In this document: positions 18,711-27,232 of the stretch, one piece after another
Numbering within the stretch: position 1 is the stretch's first letter
Layout of the letters: each line of letters begins with the position of its first letter
From: Mycolicibacterium komanii
GTDB taxonomy: Bacteria; Actinomycetota; Actinomycetes; Mycobacteriales; Mycobacteriaceae
DNA: 64,000 nt
Direction of reading: 5' to 3'
Assembly (NCBI RefSeq): GCF_001050035.1
Contig: NZ_CVTA01000064.1
Span: 1-64,000 of the forward strand
Translations under genes and position numbers: made by a program
The notes under the pieces: generated by a model
Told to the model about the DNA's origin: nothing
The model's input: the letters and a program-made list of their open reading frames with translations, nothing else
The model's database searches: none

Positions 18711-19379
18711 ATGAAGATCGATTTCCGTAAGTCCGTCACCGCGGCGGGTGTGGCGGCGGCCGCGATCCTGACCGTCTCGGCATGTTCGAACGACACCTCC
18801 ACCTCCGCGGCGCCCACCGCGGCGGCGGAGTCGACGTCGACCAGCGTCGCACCCGCCCCGATGAACCAGCCGATGGACCCGGCCGCCGGCCTGGTCGGTC
18901 CGGGTTGCGCCGATTACGCGGCGCAGAACCCGACGGGTCCGGGATCGGTCAACGGGATGGCGTTGGACAAGGTGACGGTCGCGGCGGCCAACAACCCGAT
19001 GCTCACCACGCTGACCGCGGCGTTGTCGGGTCAGCTGAACCCGAACGTCAACCTCGTCGACACCCTGAACGGCAGCCAGTTCACGGTGTTCGCGCCGACC
19101 GATGATGCGTTCGCCAAGATCGACCCGGCGACCATCGAGACGCTCAAGACCGACTCGGATCTGCTGACGAGCATCCTGACCTACCACGTGGTTCCCGGCC
19201 AGGCCGATCCCGCGCAGGTGATCGGCACGCACAAGACGGTGCAGGGCGCCGACGTCACGGTCGCGGGTGGCGGGCAGGACATCACGGTCGACGACGCGGG
19301 TGTGGTGTGCGGTGGAGTGCGCACCGCGAACCCGACGGTCTACCTCATCGACACGGTGTTGATGCCGCCGGCGAATTAA
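18711..19379 (+). CDS. MPT83-like fasciclin-domain lipoprotein
   Basis: The 222-residue lipoprotein has Cys25 at the end of ILTVSAC, then a low-complexity Ser/Thr/Ala/Pro linker to about residue 60. A single FAS1 domain (about 85-220) is marked by [11 protein letters not shown] and [14 protein letters not shown]. It is the counterpart of Rv2873 (MPT83) or its secreted relative MPT70; the lipobox favours MPT83. FAS1 proteins act in adhesion at the cell surface. The neighbouring dipZ and mpt70 genes of M. tuberculosis are absent here. GGGAG lies 6 bp upstream of the ATG. Confidence 0.9.
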   Translation: MKIDFRKSVTAAGVAAAAILTVSACSNDTSTSAAPTAAAESTSTSVAPAPMNQPMDPAAGLVGPGCADYAAQNPTGPGSVNGMALDKVTVAAANNPMLTTLTAALSGQLNPNVNLVDTLNGSQFTVFAPTDDAFAKIDPATIETLKTDSDLLTSILTYHVVPGQADPAQVIGTHKTVQGADVTVAGGGQDITVDDAGVVCGGVRTANPTVYLIDTVLMPPAN

Positions 19380-19435
19380 CCTGTGTAGCAACAGGTTCGG
19401 AGGGCAGCCCGGCACCCCGGCTCGGGCTGCCCTCC
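19378..19435 (+). terminator. Tandem hairpins after the MPT83-like gene
   Basis: A 6-bp stem (AACCTG/CAGGTT, 19378-19397) is followed at once by a perfect 13-bp stem, GGAGGGCAGCCCG (19399-19411) with its complement at 19423-19435, around an 11-nt loop. There is no T tract, as is usual for mycobacterial intrinsic terminators. It sits between convergent genes and may serve both. Confidence 0.8.
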
Positions 19436-19453
19436 CCCGTCGGTACGACGACG

Positions 19454-19864
19454 TCAGCGCGCACCCAGTTGTTGCAACAGGCCGTGCATATCGAGCTGAC
19501 CGCGATGCGCGACCAGCATGTCGCCCTGGAACCTGTCGATGTGGATTCCGGCGACCGTGACCTTGGTGCCCGTCGGCGGTGTGCCACGGAACTCGCCGTC
19601 GTGGGTGCCGATGAATCTGAAGCGCGAGATGCCGTGCGAACCGTCGACGAGCACTTCCTCGATCTCGTGCCGGCCGTCGGGGAAGCCGCGGGTGAACTCC
19701 TCGAGGTGCGTGCGCCACTCCTGCCACCCGCCGACGGCCGCACCGGCGACCTCGACGACCAGCCGGGGCGACACCAACGCCTCCACCGTCGCCCAGTCCC
19801 GACGATCGATCGAGGTGTACAGGCACTCGACGAGATCGCGGACTTCGTCCTCGGAGAAGCTCAT
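19454..19864 (-). CDS. SnoaL/NTF2-like polyketide-cyclase-fold protein
   Basis: The 136-residue single-domain protein has the cone-shaped NTF2/SnoaL fold. The N-terminal helix EVRDLVECLYTSIDRRDWATV and the following FTRGFPDGRHEIEEVLVDG strand region are typical. Members are small isomerases, cyclases or binding proteins, and the substrate cannot be read from sequence. The ATG overlaps the stop of the upstream LLM oxidoreductase (ATGA), so the two are cotranslated and may act on the same compound. Confidence 0.85.
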   Translation of the reverse strand: MSFSEDEVRDLVECLYTSIDRRDWATVEALVSPRLVVEVAGAAVGGWQEWRTHLEEFTRGFPDGRHEIEEVLVDGSHGISRFRFIGTHDGEFRGTPPTGTKVTVAGIHIDRFQGDMLVAHRGQLDMHGLLQQLGAR

Positions 19865-20733
19865 GGCCGCACCTTCGCGATGACGGTCTCGGCGAAGCGT
19901 TCGATGGGTTCTCGATACCGTTCCACGCCACCGGGTTCCAGGTCCATGCCCATCCACGGGCTGCACATCACCGCGGTGATACCGGCGTCTTCGGCCCGCT
20001 TGTACAGGTCCGGCGACGGGGGTTCGAGCAACGCCAGCATGATGTCGAACGGCTCGTTCTCGCGGCCGTACCCGCCAAGCAGCGCGCGCAACTTCTGCGC
20101 GTAGCCGACGGCCTCGTCCCACTGATACGCGTAGCCGACCCAGCCGTCGCACAGCCGCGCGGCGCGGCGCAGCGCCGCCTCGGACTCCCCGCCGCACAGG
20201 ATCGGCACCGGCGCAACGGGATGCGGTTCGATCATCATCTCCGGCACCTGGTAGTACTCGCCGCTCCACGACACCCAGCCGCCGCGCCACAGCTCCCGCA
20301 GGGCGGGGATCATCTCGTCGAGGCGCTTACCGCGGGTGCCGAAATCCTGCCCCATCAACTCGTATTCCTCGCGCATCCACCCGACGCCCGCGGCCAGCGA
20401 CACCCGCCCGTCCGACAGCACCGACGCCGTCGCGACCTGCTTGGCCACCTCGAGCAGCGGGCGCGCGGGCGCGATGTACACGGCGTTGGAGAACCGCAAC
20501 CGGGTCGTCACCGCGGCCATCGCTCCGATCTGCACCCAGCAGTCGGGCCAGGCGGTCTCCGGCGCCCACATCGGCTTACCGGTCGGCGAGTCCGGATACG
20601 GCGAGCTGAGCTCGCGGGGATAGATCATGTGGTCCGAGCACACCATCCCGTCGTAACCGGCCTCGTCGAAGGCGCGGGCGAGCCCGAGAATCTCTGACGT
20701 TTTCATGAACGCGGTGCCCGACCAGAACTCCAT
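19861..20733 (-). CDS. LLM-class (probably F420-dependent) oxidoreductase
   Basis: The 290-residue luciferase-like TIM-barrel protein has the family core: an early GYDGMVCSDHMIYP, RLRFSNAVYIAPARPLLEVA and LAAGVGWMREEYELMG. Most mycobacterial members use F420 instead of FMN, but the cofactor cannot be proven here. It is followed without a gap by the SnoaL-like gene and is divergent from the photolyase gene 39 bp away. The substrate is unknown. Confidence 0.88.
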   Translation of the reverse strand: MEFWSGTAFMKTSEILGLARAFDEAGYDGMVCSDHMIYPRELSSPYPDSPTGKPMWAPETAWPDCWVQIGAMAAVTTRLRFSNAVYIAPARPLLEVAKQVATASVLSDGRVSLAAGVGWMREEYELMGQDFGTRGKRLDEMIPALRELWRGGWVSWSGEYYQVPEMMIEPHPVAPVPILCGGESEAALRRAARLCDGWVGYAYQWDEAVGYAQKLRALLGGYGRENEPFDIMLALLEPPSPDLYKRAEDAGITAVMCSPWMGMDLEPGGVERYREPIERFAETVIAKVRP

Positions 20734-20772
20734 CCTGTTTCTCTATCGCGAAATCGGGGCAGCATCAATGCC

Positions 20773-22065
20773 ATGCCCACATTGTTGTGGTTTCGCCGCG
20801 ATCTGCGGTTGCGCGATTCGCCGGCGCTGTCAGCCGCGGCCGCCGCCGGCGGTGACGTGCTGGCCTGCTACGTCCTCGACCCCCGGCTCGAAGCGTCGGC
20901 GGGCGCCCGCCGGCTGCAGTACCTCTACGACGCGCTACGCGTTCTGCGCGACGGACTCGACGGCAGGCTGTTCGTGACACGTGGCCGGCCCGAGAAACGA
21001 ATCCCCGCTGTCGCCAAGGCGATTGACGCGTCCGCGGTGCACATTTCGGCCGACTTCACGCCGTTCGGACGTCGTCGCGACGACGCGGTGGCGACCGCAC
21101 TCGGCGACATCCCGCTCGAGGCGTCGGGCTCGCCGTACCTCGTATCGCCCGGGCGGGTGACCAAACCCGACGGCAGCCCGTACAAGGTGTTCACCCCGTT
21201 CCACCGGGCCTGGCGTGAACACGGTTGGCGCGCGCCCGCTGCATCGGGCCCCGACTCGGCACGCTGGTTCGATCCCTCGAAGGTCCGCGGCGCGGTGCAG
21301 ATTCCCGACCCGGGGGTCGAACTCGACCTGCCCGCCGGCGAGACTGCCGCGCTTCAACAGTGGAAGTCGTTCGTGAGCAACGGGCTCGACTCGTACGCCG
21401 ACGACCGCAACCGCCCCGATCTCAGCGGCACCAGCCGCATGTCGGCCCACCTGAAGTTCGGCTCGATCCATCCCCGCACCATGGCCGCCGACCTGGGCCG
21501 GGGCAAGGGCGCGCAGGCGTACCTGCGGGAGTTGGCGTTTCGCGACTTCTACGCAGCGGTGCTCGCCGAATGGCCCCGCAGCGCCTGGTGGAATTGGAAT
21601 TCAGCGTTCGACGACATGGAGGTCGACGACGGCCCCGAGGCACGGAAGCGGTTCGAGGCCTGGAAACAGGGTCGGACGGGCTTTCCGATCGTCGACGCCG
21701 GCATGCGCCAGCTCGCCGAGACCGGGTGGATGCACAACCGGGTCCGCATGATCGTGGCGTCGTTTCTGGTCAAGGATCTGCACCTGCCGTGGCAGTGGGG
21801 TGCGCGCTGGTTCCTCGACCAACTGGTCGACGGCGACATGGCCAATAATCAGCACGGCTGGCAGTGGGTGGCGGGCACCGGGACGGACGCCGCCCCGTTC
21901 TTCCGCATCTTCAACCCGACCACGCAGGGTGAGAAGTTCGACCCCGACGGCAGCTACGTGCGGCGCTGGGTGCCCGAGGTCGACGACGACGGCTACCCGG
22001 CCCCGATCGTCGACCACGCCGCCGAACGCAAGGAGGCGTTGCGCCGCTACGCCGGTCTCACTTGA
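20773..22065 (+). CDS. phr: Deoxyribodipyrimidine photolyase (cryptochrome/photolyase family)
   Basis: The 430-residue protein is a class I CPD photolyase. The N-terminal antenna domain begins TLLWFRRDLRLRDSPAL. The C-terminal FAD domain has ELAFRDFYAAVL, GMRQLAETGWMHNRVRM and the NNQHGWQWVAGTGTDAAP active-site region. Blue light drives electron transfer from FADH- to the pyrimidine dimer. It ends in an 8-bp convergent overlap with the downstream SDR gene. Confidence 0.94.
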   Translation: MPTLLWFRRDLRLRDSPALSAAAAAGGDVLACYVLDPRLEASAGARRLQYLYDALRVLRDGLDGRLFVTRGRPEKRIPAVAKAIDASAVHISADFTPFGRRRDDAVATALGDIPLEASGSPYLVSPGRVTKPDGSPYKVFTPFHRAWREHGWRAPAASGPDSARWFDPSKVRGAVQIPDPGVELDLPAGETAALQQWKSFVSNGLDSYADDRNRPDLSGTSRMSAHLKFGSIHPRTMAADLGRGKGAQAYLRELAFRDFYAAVLAEWPRSAWWNWNSAFDDMEVDDGPEARKRFEAWKQGRTGFPIVDAGMRQLAETGWMHNRVRMIVASFLVKDLHLPWQWGARWFLDQLVDGDMANNQHGWQWVAGTGTDAAPFFRIFNPTTQGEKFDPDGSYVRRWVPEVDDDGYPAPIVDHAAERKEALRRYAGLT

Positions 22066-22882
22066 TGATCTGGCCGCCGTCGACCGGCAGCGCCACCCCC
22101 GTGACGTACCGCCCGGAGTCTCCGCACAGGTACACCATCGCGTCGCTGATCGCCTCCGGCTCGACCGGCGGCACATTGAGCAGCGGCTGCTGGGAGGCGC
22201 TGAACGCCGGATGCTCACCGGACCAATCGGCCAGCGCCTCGTTGTAGATCATCGGCGTGGCCACGCCGCCGGGATGAACGGAGTTGACGCGAATGTTCTT
22301 CTCCGCCAACCCGCGTGCGAAGTGGCGCATCACGCCGATGACGCCGTGCTTGGCGACGGTGTATCCCGCCGCGCCGTGATTCATCGTGCCGAAGTCGACG
22401 GTGACGGGTTTGAACGCGGCCGCCGAGCTGGTGATCACGATTGCGCCGCCGTCGCCGTGGGCAAGCAGGGCGGGCAGCGTCGCGGTGATCGTGTAGTAGA
22501 CGCCGTTGAGCATGACGTTCACGGCGTCGACGAACGCTGAGATCTCGACGCCCTGCTCCCCCGCCGCCGGCAGGATCCCCGCGTTGGCGAGCACGAAGTC
22601 GATGCGGCCGAGTTCCGCGGCGCCCTTGGCCGCGATCTCCTGCAGCCGCCCGAGGTCGCGGACATCGCCGCGTTCGGCGACGATCCTGCGGCCGGTCTTC
22701 TCCACGAGATTGACGGTCTCGTCGAGGTCCTCCTGGGTGGCCATCGGATAGGCGACGCTGTCGATCTGCTCGCACAGGTCGACCGCGATGATGTCGGCGC
22801 CCTCCTCGGCGAATCGAACCGCGTGCGCGCGGCCCTGGCCCCGCGCGGCGCCGGTGATGAACGCGACCTTGCCCTCGAACAT
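22058..22882 (-). CDS. Mycofactocin-coupled SDR-family oxidoreductase
   Basis: The 274-residue short-chain dehydrogenase has the NAD loop TGAARGQG, the NAG motif and the catalytic YTVAKHG (YxxxK). The insert after the second strand, VDLCEQIDSVAYPMATQEDL, is typical of the mycofactocin-dependent SDR subfamily, which keeps a tightly bound nicotinamide. The start is set at ATG 22882 because the family begins MFEGKVAFITG and AAGGAG lies 11 bp upstream. An in-frame ATG at 22915 would add 11 residues. The alcohol substrate is unknown. Confidence 0.85.
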   Translation of the reverse strand: MFEGKVAFITGAARGQGRAHAVRFAEEGADIIAVDLCEQIDSVAYPMATQEDLDETVNLVEKTGRRIVAERGDVRDLGRLQEIAAKGAAELGRIDFVLANAGILPAAGEQGVEISAFVDAVNVMLNGVYYTITATLPALLAHGDGGAIVITSSAAAFKPVTVDFGTMNHGAAGYTVAKHGVIGVMRHFARGLAEKNIRVNSVHPGGVATPMIYNEALADWSGEHPAFSASQQPLLNVPPVEPEAISDAMVYLCGDSGRYVTGVALPVDGGQIIK

Positions 22883-23007
22883 CTTCCGCTGTGCTCCTTG
22901 CGCCCGCGGTGTCATGACGCATCACCCTACGGCCCCTGTAGTAGGCCCTCTGTTTTGGGCATATGCCAGAATGTCGGCAGTACCGAGCCCGACCATGAGG
23001 AGCAGCC

Positions 23008-23262
23008 GTGGCCAACACCGAGGTGCAGCGACACACCGGCGTCGACGTCGAAGACGTGCCGTCCGCCGAGTGGGGCTGGTCGAAGGAGAACCCGAAGTTC
23101 TTCCACATCGGCGGCATCATCGCGGCGCTGTTCCTGCTCGCCCTCATGCACGGCAACCACGTGGGACGCGTCGAGGACCTCTTCCTGATCGGATTCGCCG
23201 TCGTGATTCTGGCCGCGGTCGCCCGCGACTGGTGGCTGCGCCGCCGCGGCTGGATTCGTTAG
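23008..23262 (+). CDS. DUF2631 small membrane protein (Rv2876-like)
   Basis: The 84-residue protein has two predicted transmembrane helices, about 34-52 and 58-74, and a basic tail RRRGWIR. The N-terminus contains the conserved [16 protein letters not shown]. It corresponds to Rv2876, so it is a core-genome marker inside the accessory area. The GTG start has GAGGAG 5 bp upstream. The function is unknown. Its stop overlaps the convergent hypothetical gene by 4 bp. Confidence 0.85.
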   Translation: MANTEVQRHTGVDVEDVPSAEWGWSKENPKFFHIGGIIAALFLLALMHGNHVGRVEDLFLIGFAVVILAAVARDWWLRRRGWIR

Positions 23263-23813
23263 ACCGGATTCAGCGGCCGGAAGGACTCGATCCTCAGCTC
23301 GAACAGCGTCTCGGTGGCGCCGACCGCGGTGACAGCGTCGGCCGCGGCCAGTGCCTGGGCCTTGAACGCGCGGGCCGCGACACTCAGCCGGTGCTCGGTC
23401 GCCTCGACTCGACCGTCGAGTTCTGCCGGCCACTCGTCGCCCCACACCATCACCTCCGCGCCCCGCTTCACCAGCTCGAAGACGTGGGCCCGTACCCGCG
23501 GATCGTCGCGCAGCAGCCCTGCATCGACCGCGAGCGCACCGTCTCGGGGCGCGTCGTGCAGGGCGGCCTGGGCGCTCTGGCGGGTCGCATTCGCGCCCAG
23601 GATGGTCAGCGGCCGCACATCGGGGCAGTCCTCGACCCAGACGTTGACGTCCCAGCCGGCCCGCGCGCGGTCGAACAGCCAACCGCCCGCGCGTCCGACC
23701 AGATCGGCGAGGTTCGTCGCCAAGATGCTGAGCTGATGCTGATTGACCGGGTCGTCGGCGGCCCGGGCGCCGTCGGCCGACGCGACGTCGTCGGTAAAGG
23801 GTCGAGTCGCCAT
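23259..23813 (-). CDS. Conserved hypothetical protein, possible operator-controlled gene
   Basis: This 184-residue soluble protein is not recognised. It is acidic, with a [31 protein letters not shown] section of moderate helicity and a [12 protein letters not shown] strand-turn. It has no signal peptide or membrane segment. The candidate TGACA-N14-TGTAA box lies 62-88 bp upstream of its ATG, which ties it to the regulon described at 29-46 kb. It converges on the DUF2631 gene with a 4-bp overlap. Confidence 0.75.
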   Translation of the reverse strand: MATRPFTDDVASADGARAADDPVNQHQLSILATNLADLVGRAGGWLFDRARAGWDVNVWVEDCPDVRPLTILGANATRQSAQAALHDAPRDGALAVDAGLLRDDPRVRAHVFELVKRGAEVMVWGDEWPAELDGRVEATEHRLSVAARAFKAQALAAADAVTAVGATETLFELRIESFRPLNPV

Positions 23814-23874
23814 ACGTTCCTATCCGATCAGGTCAGCGACGCCAATCGGGGAGGCGTCACGGCGCCCCTAGAGC

Positions 23875-23901
23875 GTGACACTATTGTCGCGATCTGTAAA
23901 G
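23875..23901. promoter_or_regulatory. Shared dyad box A (GTGACAC-N13-TGTAAAG)
   Basis: GTGACAC (23875-23881), a 13-bp spacer, then TGTAAAG (23895-23901). This is one of six copies in the window with the same spacing. It is the only one outside the 29-44 kb cluster. It lies upstream of the hypothetical gene 23813-23259 and 20 bp beyond the 3' end of the WS/DGAT gene. Confidence 0.65.
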
Positions 23902-23920
23902 GTCCGATGTCGCGCTTCGG

Positions 23921-25348
23921 TCAGCGCGACGCGACGGCCAGCGGCAGAGTCGACGCCACCGGAGTCAGCTCGCCGGGCAACCCCGCGGCGCGGCGGATCT
24001 CGGAGAAGGACTCGATCAGCGCGTCCGTCGCCTCGTGGGGATCGTCGAGCGTGCGGTCGTCGGTCAGCACCGAGATGGCGAGCTGGTCGACGTAGCTCCA
24101 CACCGTGATGTTCATCCCGCTGCCGGTGACGACCGGTCCGACGGAGTAGATCTCGCTCAGCACACCGCCCGCGATGTGGCCGCGATCGCGGGGTCCCGCC
24201 ACGTTGGAGATGGTCAGGTTCATCACCGCGCCGGACTCCATTCGGCGCGCCTGCATCCGAAAGAACCTGGGCGCCAACGCCGGTGGCAGATACGACATCC
24301 ACGCCGGCAGCACCGTCGGCCCGAGCAGCTGGTGGCTCTCCTTGGCGATCGTGGTCGCCACCGCGGTGAGCTCGACTCGTTCGAGCGGATCGGCGATGTG
24401 CACCGGCAGCGACGGCATCATGTAGGTGAACTCGTTGCCCGTCAACCGATCTCGCGACGGATCGGTACTGACCGGGACACCGGCGATCAACGGGGCGTCG
24501 GCGGTCCCGTCGTAGCGCAGCAGCAGCGTGCGCAGAGCGCCCGCCGCGGTGGCCAACACCATGTCGTTGAGCGTCACCCCCAGATGCCTGCTGGTCTCCT
24601 TGACCTCAGCCAGCGACAGTGGCGCCGTCGCGAAGCGCCGCCCCGGCGACACGACGTGGTTGAGGAAGGTCTGCGGCGGGGCGAAGTTGCGCGCCAGATC
24701 GGGATGGCGGCCCCGTTCCTTGGCACGCTTGCGCACCCGCGATACCCCGGCCGCCGTTTCGTTGAGCAGCCGCGGCAGCCGGCGGATGAGCTGCGCGTGG
24801 TCGCGGCCGGCGGCCTTGAGCAGTTGCGCGGTGGTGCGCAGCGCCGGGTCGGGGACGGCCCGGACGGGCGATGGGGCCTCGGGTTCGAGAGCCTTGGCCA
24901 GTTGGTTGGCCGAGGCCACGCCGTCGGCCAGCACGTGATGCACCTTGTGGATGATCGCGACGCGGCCGTCGGCGAGACCCTCGGCGACGTACATCTCCCA
25001 CAGCGGGCGGCCGCGATCCAGCGGTGTGCTGGCGATCTCGCCGATGAGGTCGTCGAGTTCGCGCCTGCCGCCCGGCGGCGCGACGCGCGCCCGGCGTAGG
25101 TGGTAGTCGAGGTCGATGTCGTGGTTCTCCCACCACATCGGGTGGTGCAGCCGCAGCGGAATGTCGACGAGTTGGTAACGCAACGCCGAGAGCGCCATCA
25201 ATCGCGGATAGGCGACCTGGCGGAACATCTCGAAGCTGTAGTCCTCGATGCCCGACACGTCGAGGATGCCGATCTTGAGCGTGTGCATGTGGACCTCGGG
25301 CGTCTCGCTGTACAGCATCAACGCGTCCACACCGTTGAGTCGCTTCAT
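23921..25348 (-). CDS. Wax ester synthase/diacylglycerol acyltransferase (WS/DGAT)
   Basis: The 475-residue acyltransferase makes triacylglycerol or wax esters from acyl-CoA. It has the catalytic motif HHVLADG (HHxxxDG) near residue 140. The C-terminal domain has the family's NLTISNVAGPRDR motif. The ATG at 25348 gives the usual family start MKRLNGVDALML; another in-frame ATG lies 12 bp upstream. It is divergent from the DUF427 gene with 87 bp between them. This is one of many mycobacterial Tgs paralogues, so the exact lipid product is uncertain. Confidence 0.9.
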   Translation of the reverse strand: MKRLNGVDALMLYSETPEVHMHTLKIGILDVSGIEDYSFEMFRQVAYPRLMALSALRYQLVDIPLRLHHPMWWENHDIDLDYHLRRARVAPPGGRRELDDLIGEIASTPLDRGRPLWEMYVAEGLADGRVAIIHKVHHVLADGVASANQLAKALEPEAPSPVRAVPDPALRTTAQLLKAAGRDHAQLIRRLPRLLNETAAGVSRVRKRAKERGRHPDLARNFAPPQTFLNHVVSPGRRFATAPLSLAEVKETSRHLGVTLNDMVLATAAGALRTLLLRYDGTADAPLIAGVPVSTDPSRDRLTGNEFTYMMPSLPVHIADPLERVELTAVATTIAKESHQLLGPTVLPAWMSYLPPALAPRFFRMQARRMESGAVMNLTISNVAGPRDRGHIAGGVLSEIYSVGPVVTGSGMNITVWSYVDQLAISVLTDDRTLDDPHEATDALIESFSEIRRAAGLPGELTPVASTLPLAVASR

Positions 25349-25435
25349 GCCTCCCCGCATCCCACCTTGCCCAGCCGACGCCTACCGGTTTCCCAATCGT
25401 GCTCCTCCTCAAGCGCGTTCGCTGGGGAGGTGACG

Positions 25436-26143
25436 ATGGGCCCGAAATTTGTCAGGCTGACCGGCATGAGTCTCGTCGCCGCCCGTGGACCGCTGGGTAA
25501 CGATCCGGCCGGGTGGTTCACGCCACCGCTGCCCGCCGACGTCGTGTTCGTCGAACCACATCCGCGCCGGGTGCAGGCACTGCGCGACGGAGACACGGTG
25601 CTCGACACCGAGCGCGCGGTGATGGTGCACCGTCGCGGCCACGCGCTCAGCTACGCGTTTCCCGTCGACGAGGTCGGCGACCTCCCGTGCGAGCCCGTCG
25701 CCGAGGCTCCCGGCTACGTCCGCGTGCCGTGGGACGCCGTCGACACGTGGCTGGAGGAAGGCCGCACGCTCGTGCACTATCCGCCCAACCCGTATCACCG
25801 CGTGGACTGCCGCCCGACGCATCGCTCGCTGCGGGTGACGGTGGCCGGGGAACCACTGGTCGACACGGCCGAGACCGTGATCGTCTTCGAGACGTCGCTG
25901 GAGCCTCGCCTCTACGTCGACCCGTCGCACGTGCGGACCGACCTGCTGCGGCCGTCGTCGACCACCAGCTACTGCAACTACAAGGGCTACGCGTCGTACT
26001 GGTCGGCCGTCGTCGGCGACACCGTGGTCGACGACGTCGCGTGGAGCTATCCAGATCCGCCGCCCGAGACGCTGCCGATCGCGGGCTTCTTCAGCTTCGA
26101 CCCCGAACGCGCCGAGGTGTCGGCCGAACTGCCCGACACCTGA
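25436..26143 (+). CDS. DUF427 domain protein
   Basis: The 235-residue protein has two DUF427 modules. The first, about 30-110, contains VLDTERAVMVHRRG; the second, about 120-220, contains the hallmark TSYCNYKGYASYWS and DDVAWSYPDPP. Such proteins fold as beta-tent barrels of unknown activity, with conserved Cys and aromatic residues suggesting ligand binding. The ATG at 25436 is chosen because GGGGAGG (25424-25430) lies 5 bp upstream; ATG 25466 is an alternative. It is convergent with the LLM gene at 26218. Confidence 0.85.
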   Translation: MGPKFVRLTGMSLVAARGPLGNDPAGWFTPPLPADVVFVEPHPRRVQALRDGDTVLDTERAVMVHRRGHALSYAFPVDEVGDLPCEPVAEAPGYVRVPWDAVDTWLEEGRTLVHYPPNPYHRVDCRPTHRSLRVTVAGEPLVDTAETVIVFETSLEPRLYVDPSHVRTDLLRPSSTTSYCNYKGYASYWSAVVGDTVVDDVAWSYPDPPPETLPIAGFFSFDPERAEVSAELPDT

Positions 26144-26154
26144 CCCCCCGCCTG

Positions 26155-26217
26155 CGGCGAAACTGAGCTTGTGCTCGACTTTTCGCCGAGATCTCGCGCG
26201 CAAGCTCACTTTCGGCG
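26155..26217. repeat. Long imperfect inverted repeat between convergent genes
   Basis: Arms of about 20 bp (26155-26174 and 26198-26217) are largely complementary with three or four mismatches. The best part is TGAGCTTGTGC against GCGCAAGCTCA. It fills the gap between the DUF427 gene and the LLM gene. It can form a bidirectional terminator hairpin or be a copy of an extragenic palindromic repeat. Confidence 0.55.
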
Positions 26218-27135
26218 TCAGGACTTGGCAATCACCGACTCGCCGAACCGCTGGATGGCTTCGAGCACGTGCGCGAGGCTGTCGCCGGGCAGGCCGACCT
26301 GAACCCACGTCACCCCGATCTTGGCCAGCCTCTCCAACCCGGAGAGGTATTCGTCGGGGTTGAAGTCGTCGCCGCCGGGGCCGCCGCCGTCGGGGTTGGT
26401 GAACGTGATGTCGATGCGCGACCAGTCGCGGTACGCCTCGTCGAACCGGCGCCGCAAATCCTCGACGCCCGATGCGAGGGCCTCGACATCCATGGGCGCC
26501 GTACGCGCGGTCTGGGCCAGTACGCCCTGCGCGGGGAACGGGCACCATCCGTCACCGTGGGTGACGACGCGCTTGCGGGCGGCGGTGGTGTTGCCGCCGA
26601 TCCAGATGGGCGGATACGGATCGCTGACCGGCCGGGGGTGTGCGGTGATGCCGCTGGCGGTGAAATGTCGCCCCTCGTAGGAGAAGTCGTCGGTGGTCCA
26701 GATGCCGCGGATGACCTCCAGCGCCTCCTCGAACAGCGCGGCCCGCTCCTCGAAATCCACGCCGAGCGCAGTGAATTCCCGCTTCAGATAGCCGACGCCG
26801 ACGCCTAGCGTGAACCGCCCGTCGGACAACAGATCCAGGGTGGCGCCGGATTTGGCGACGACGAACGGGTTGCGATACGGCAGCACGACGATGTTGGGGA
26901 TCAGCCGCAGGCGGGTGGTGACCGCGGCGGCGTAACCCATGGCGACGAACGGGTCCACCGCGTCGTGGCCACCGGCCTGCAGCCAGCGCTCCGTCGGCGC
27001 CGGGTGGTCGGTGAACCCGAACCCGTCAAAACCCGCGGCCTCCGCGGCGGCCGCGACCGTCGCGATCCCCTTGCCGGTGACCAGCTCCGGGTTGTACGGG
27101 TGGGTGTGCATCGGGTGGGTGAAGGTGAACCGCAT
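26218..27135 (-). CDS. LLM-class F420-dependent oxidoreductase
   Basis: The 305-residue luciferase-like barrel has GFDGFGFTDHPAP near the N-terminus, RLRLIPNIVVLPYRNPFVVA and FTLGVGVGYLKREFTALGV, all typical of F420-linked members (TIGR03619 type). C-terminal residues 250-300 carry the conserved GVTWVQVGLPG. The substrate is unknown. It is divergent from another LLM gene 97 bp away, and the two proteins are only distantly similar. The divergent space has a TTCTCG inverted repeat. Confidence 0.87.
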   Translation of the reverse strand: MRFTFTHPMHTHPYNPELVTGKGIATVAAAAEAAGFDGFGFTDHPAPTERWLQAGGHDAVDPFVAMGYAAAVTTRLRLIPNIVVLPYRNPFVVAKSGATLDLLSDGRFTLGVGVGYLKREFTALGVDFEERAALFEEALEVIRGIWTTDDFSYEGRHFTASGITAHPRPVSDPYPPIWIGGNTTAARKRVVTHGDGWCPFPAQGVLAQTARTAPMDVEALASGVEDLRRRFDEAYRDWSRIDITFTNPDGGGPGGDDFNPDEYLSGLERLAKIGVTWVQVGLPGDSLAHVLEAIQRFGESVIAKS

Positions 27136-27158
27136 ATCGTGTCCCGTCTAGAACAGTC

Positions 27159-27175
27159 TTCTCGTTTTCCGAGAA
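27159..27175. promoter_or_regulatory. Inverted repeat TTCTCG-N5-CGAGAA in a divergent promoter
   Basis: A perfect 6-bp inverted repeat with a 5-bp spacer lies 24 bp upstream of the minus-strand LLM gene and 58 bp upstream of the plus-strand LLM gene. The size fits a small operator. The regulator is unknown. Confidence 0.35.
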
Positions 27176-27232
27176 TGTCGTTACCATGCGAACCGCGGAA
27201 AGTACAGCTCTAACGGTGATGGGAACACTGAC

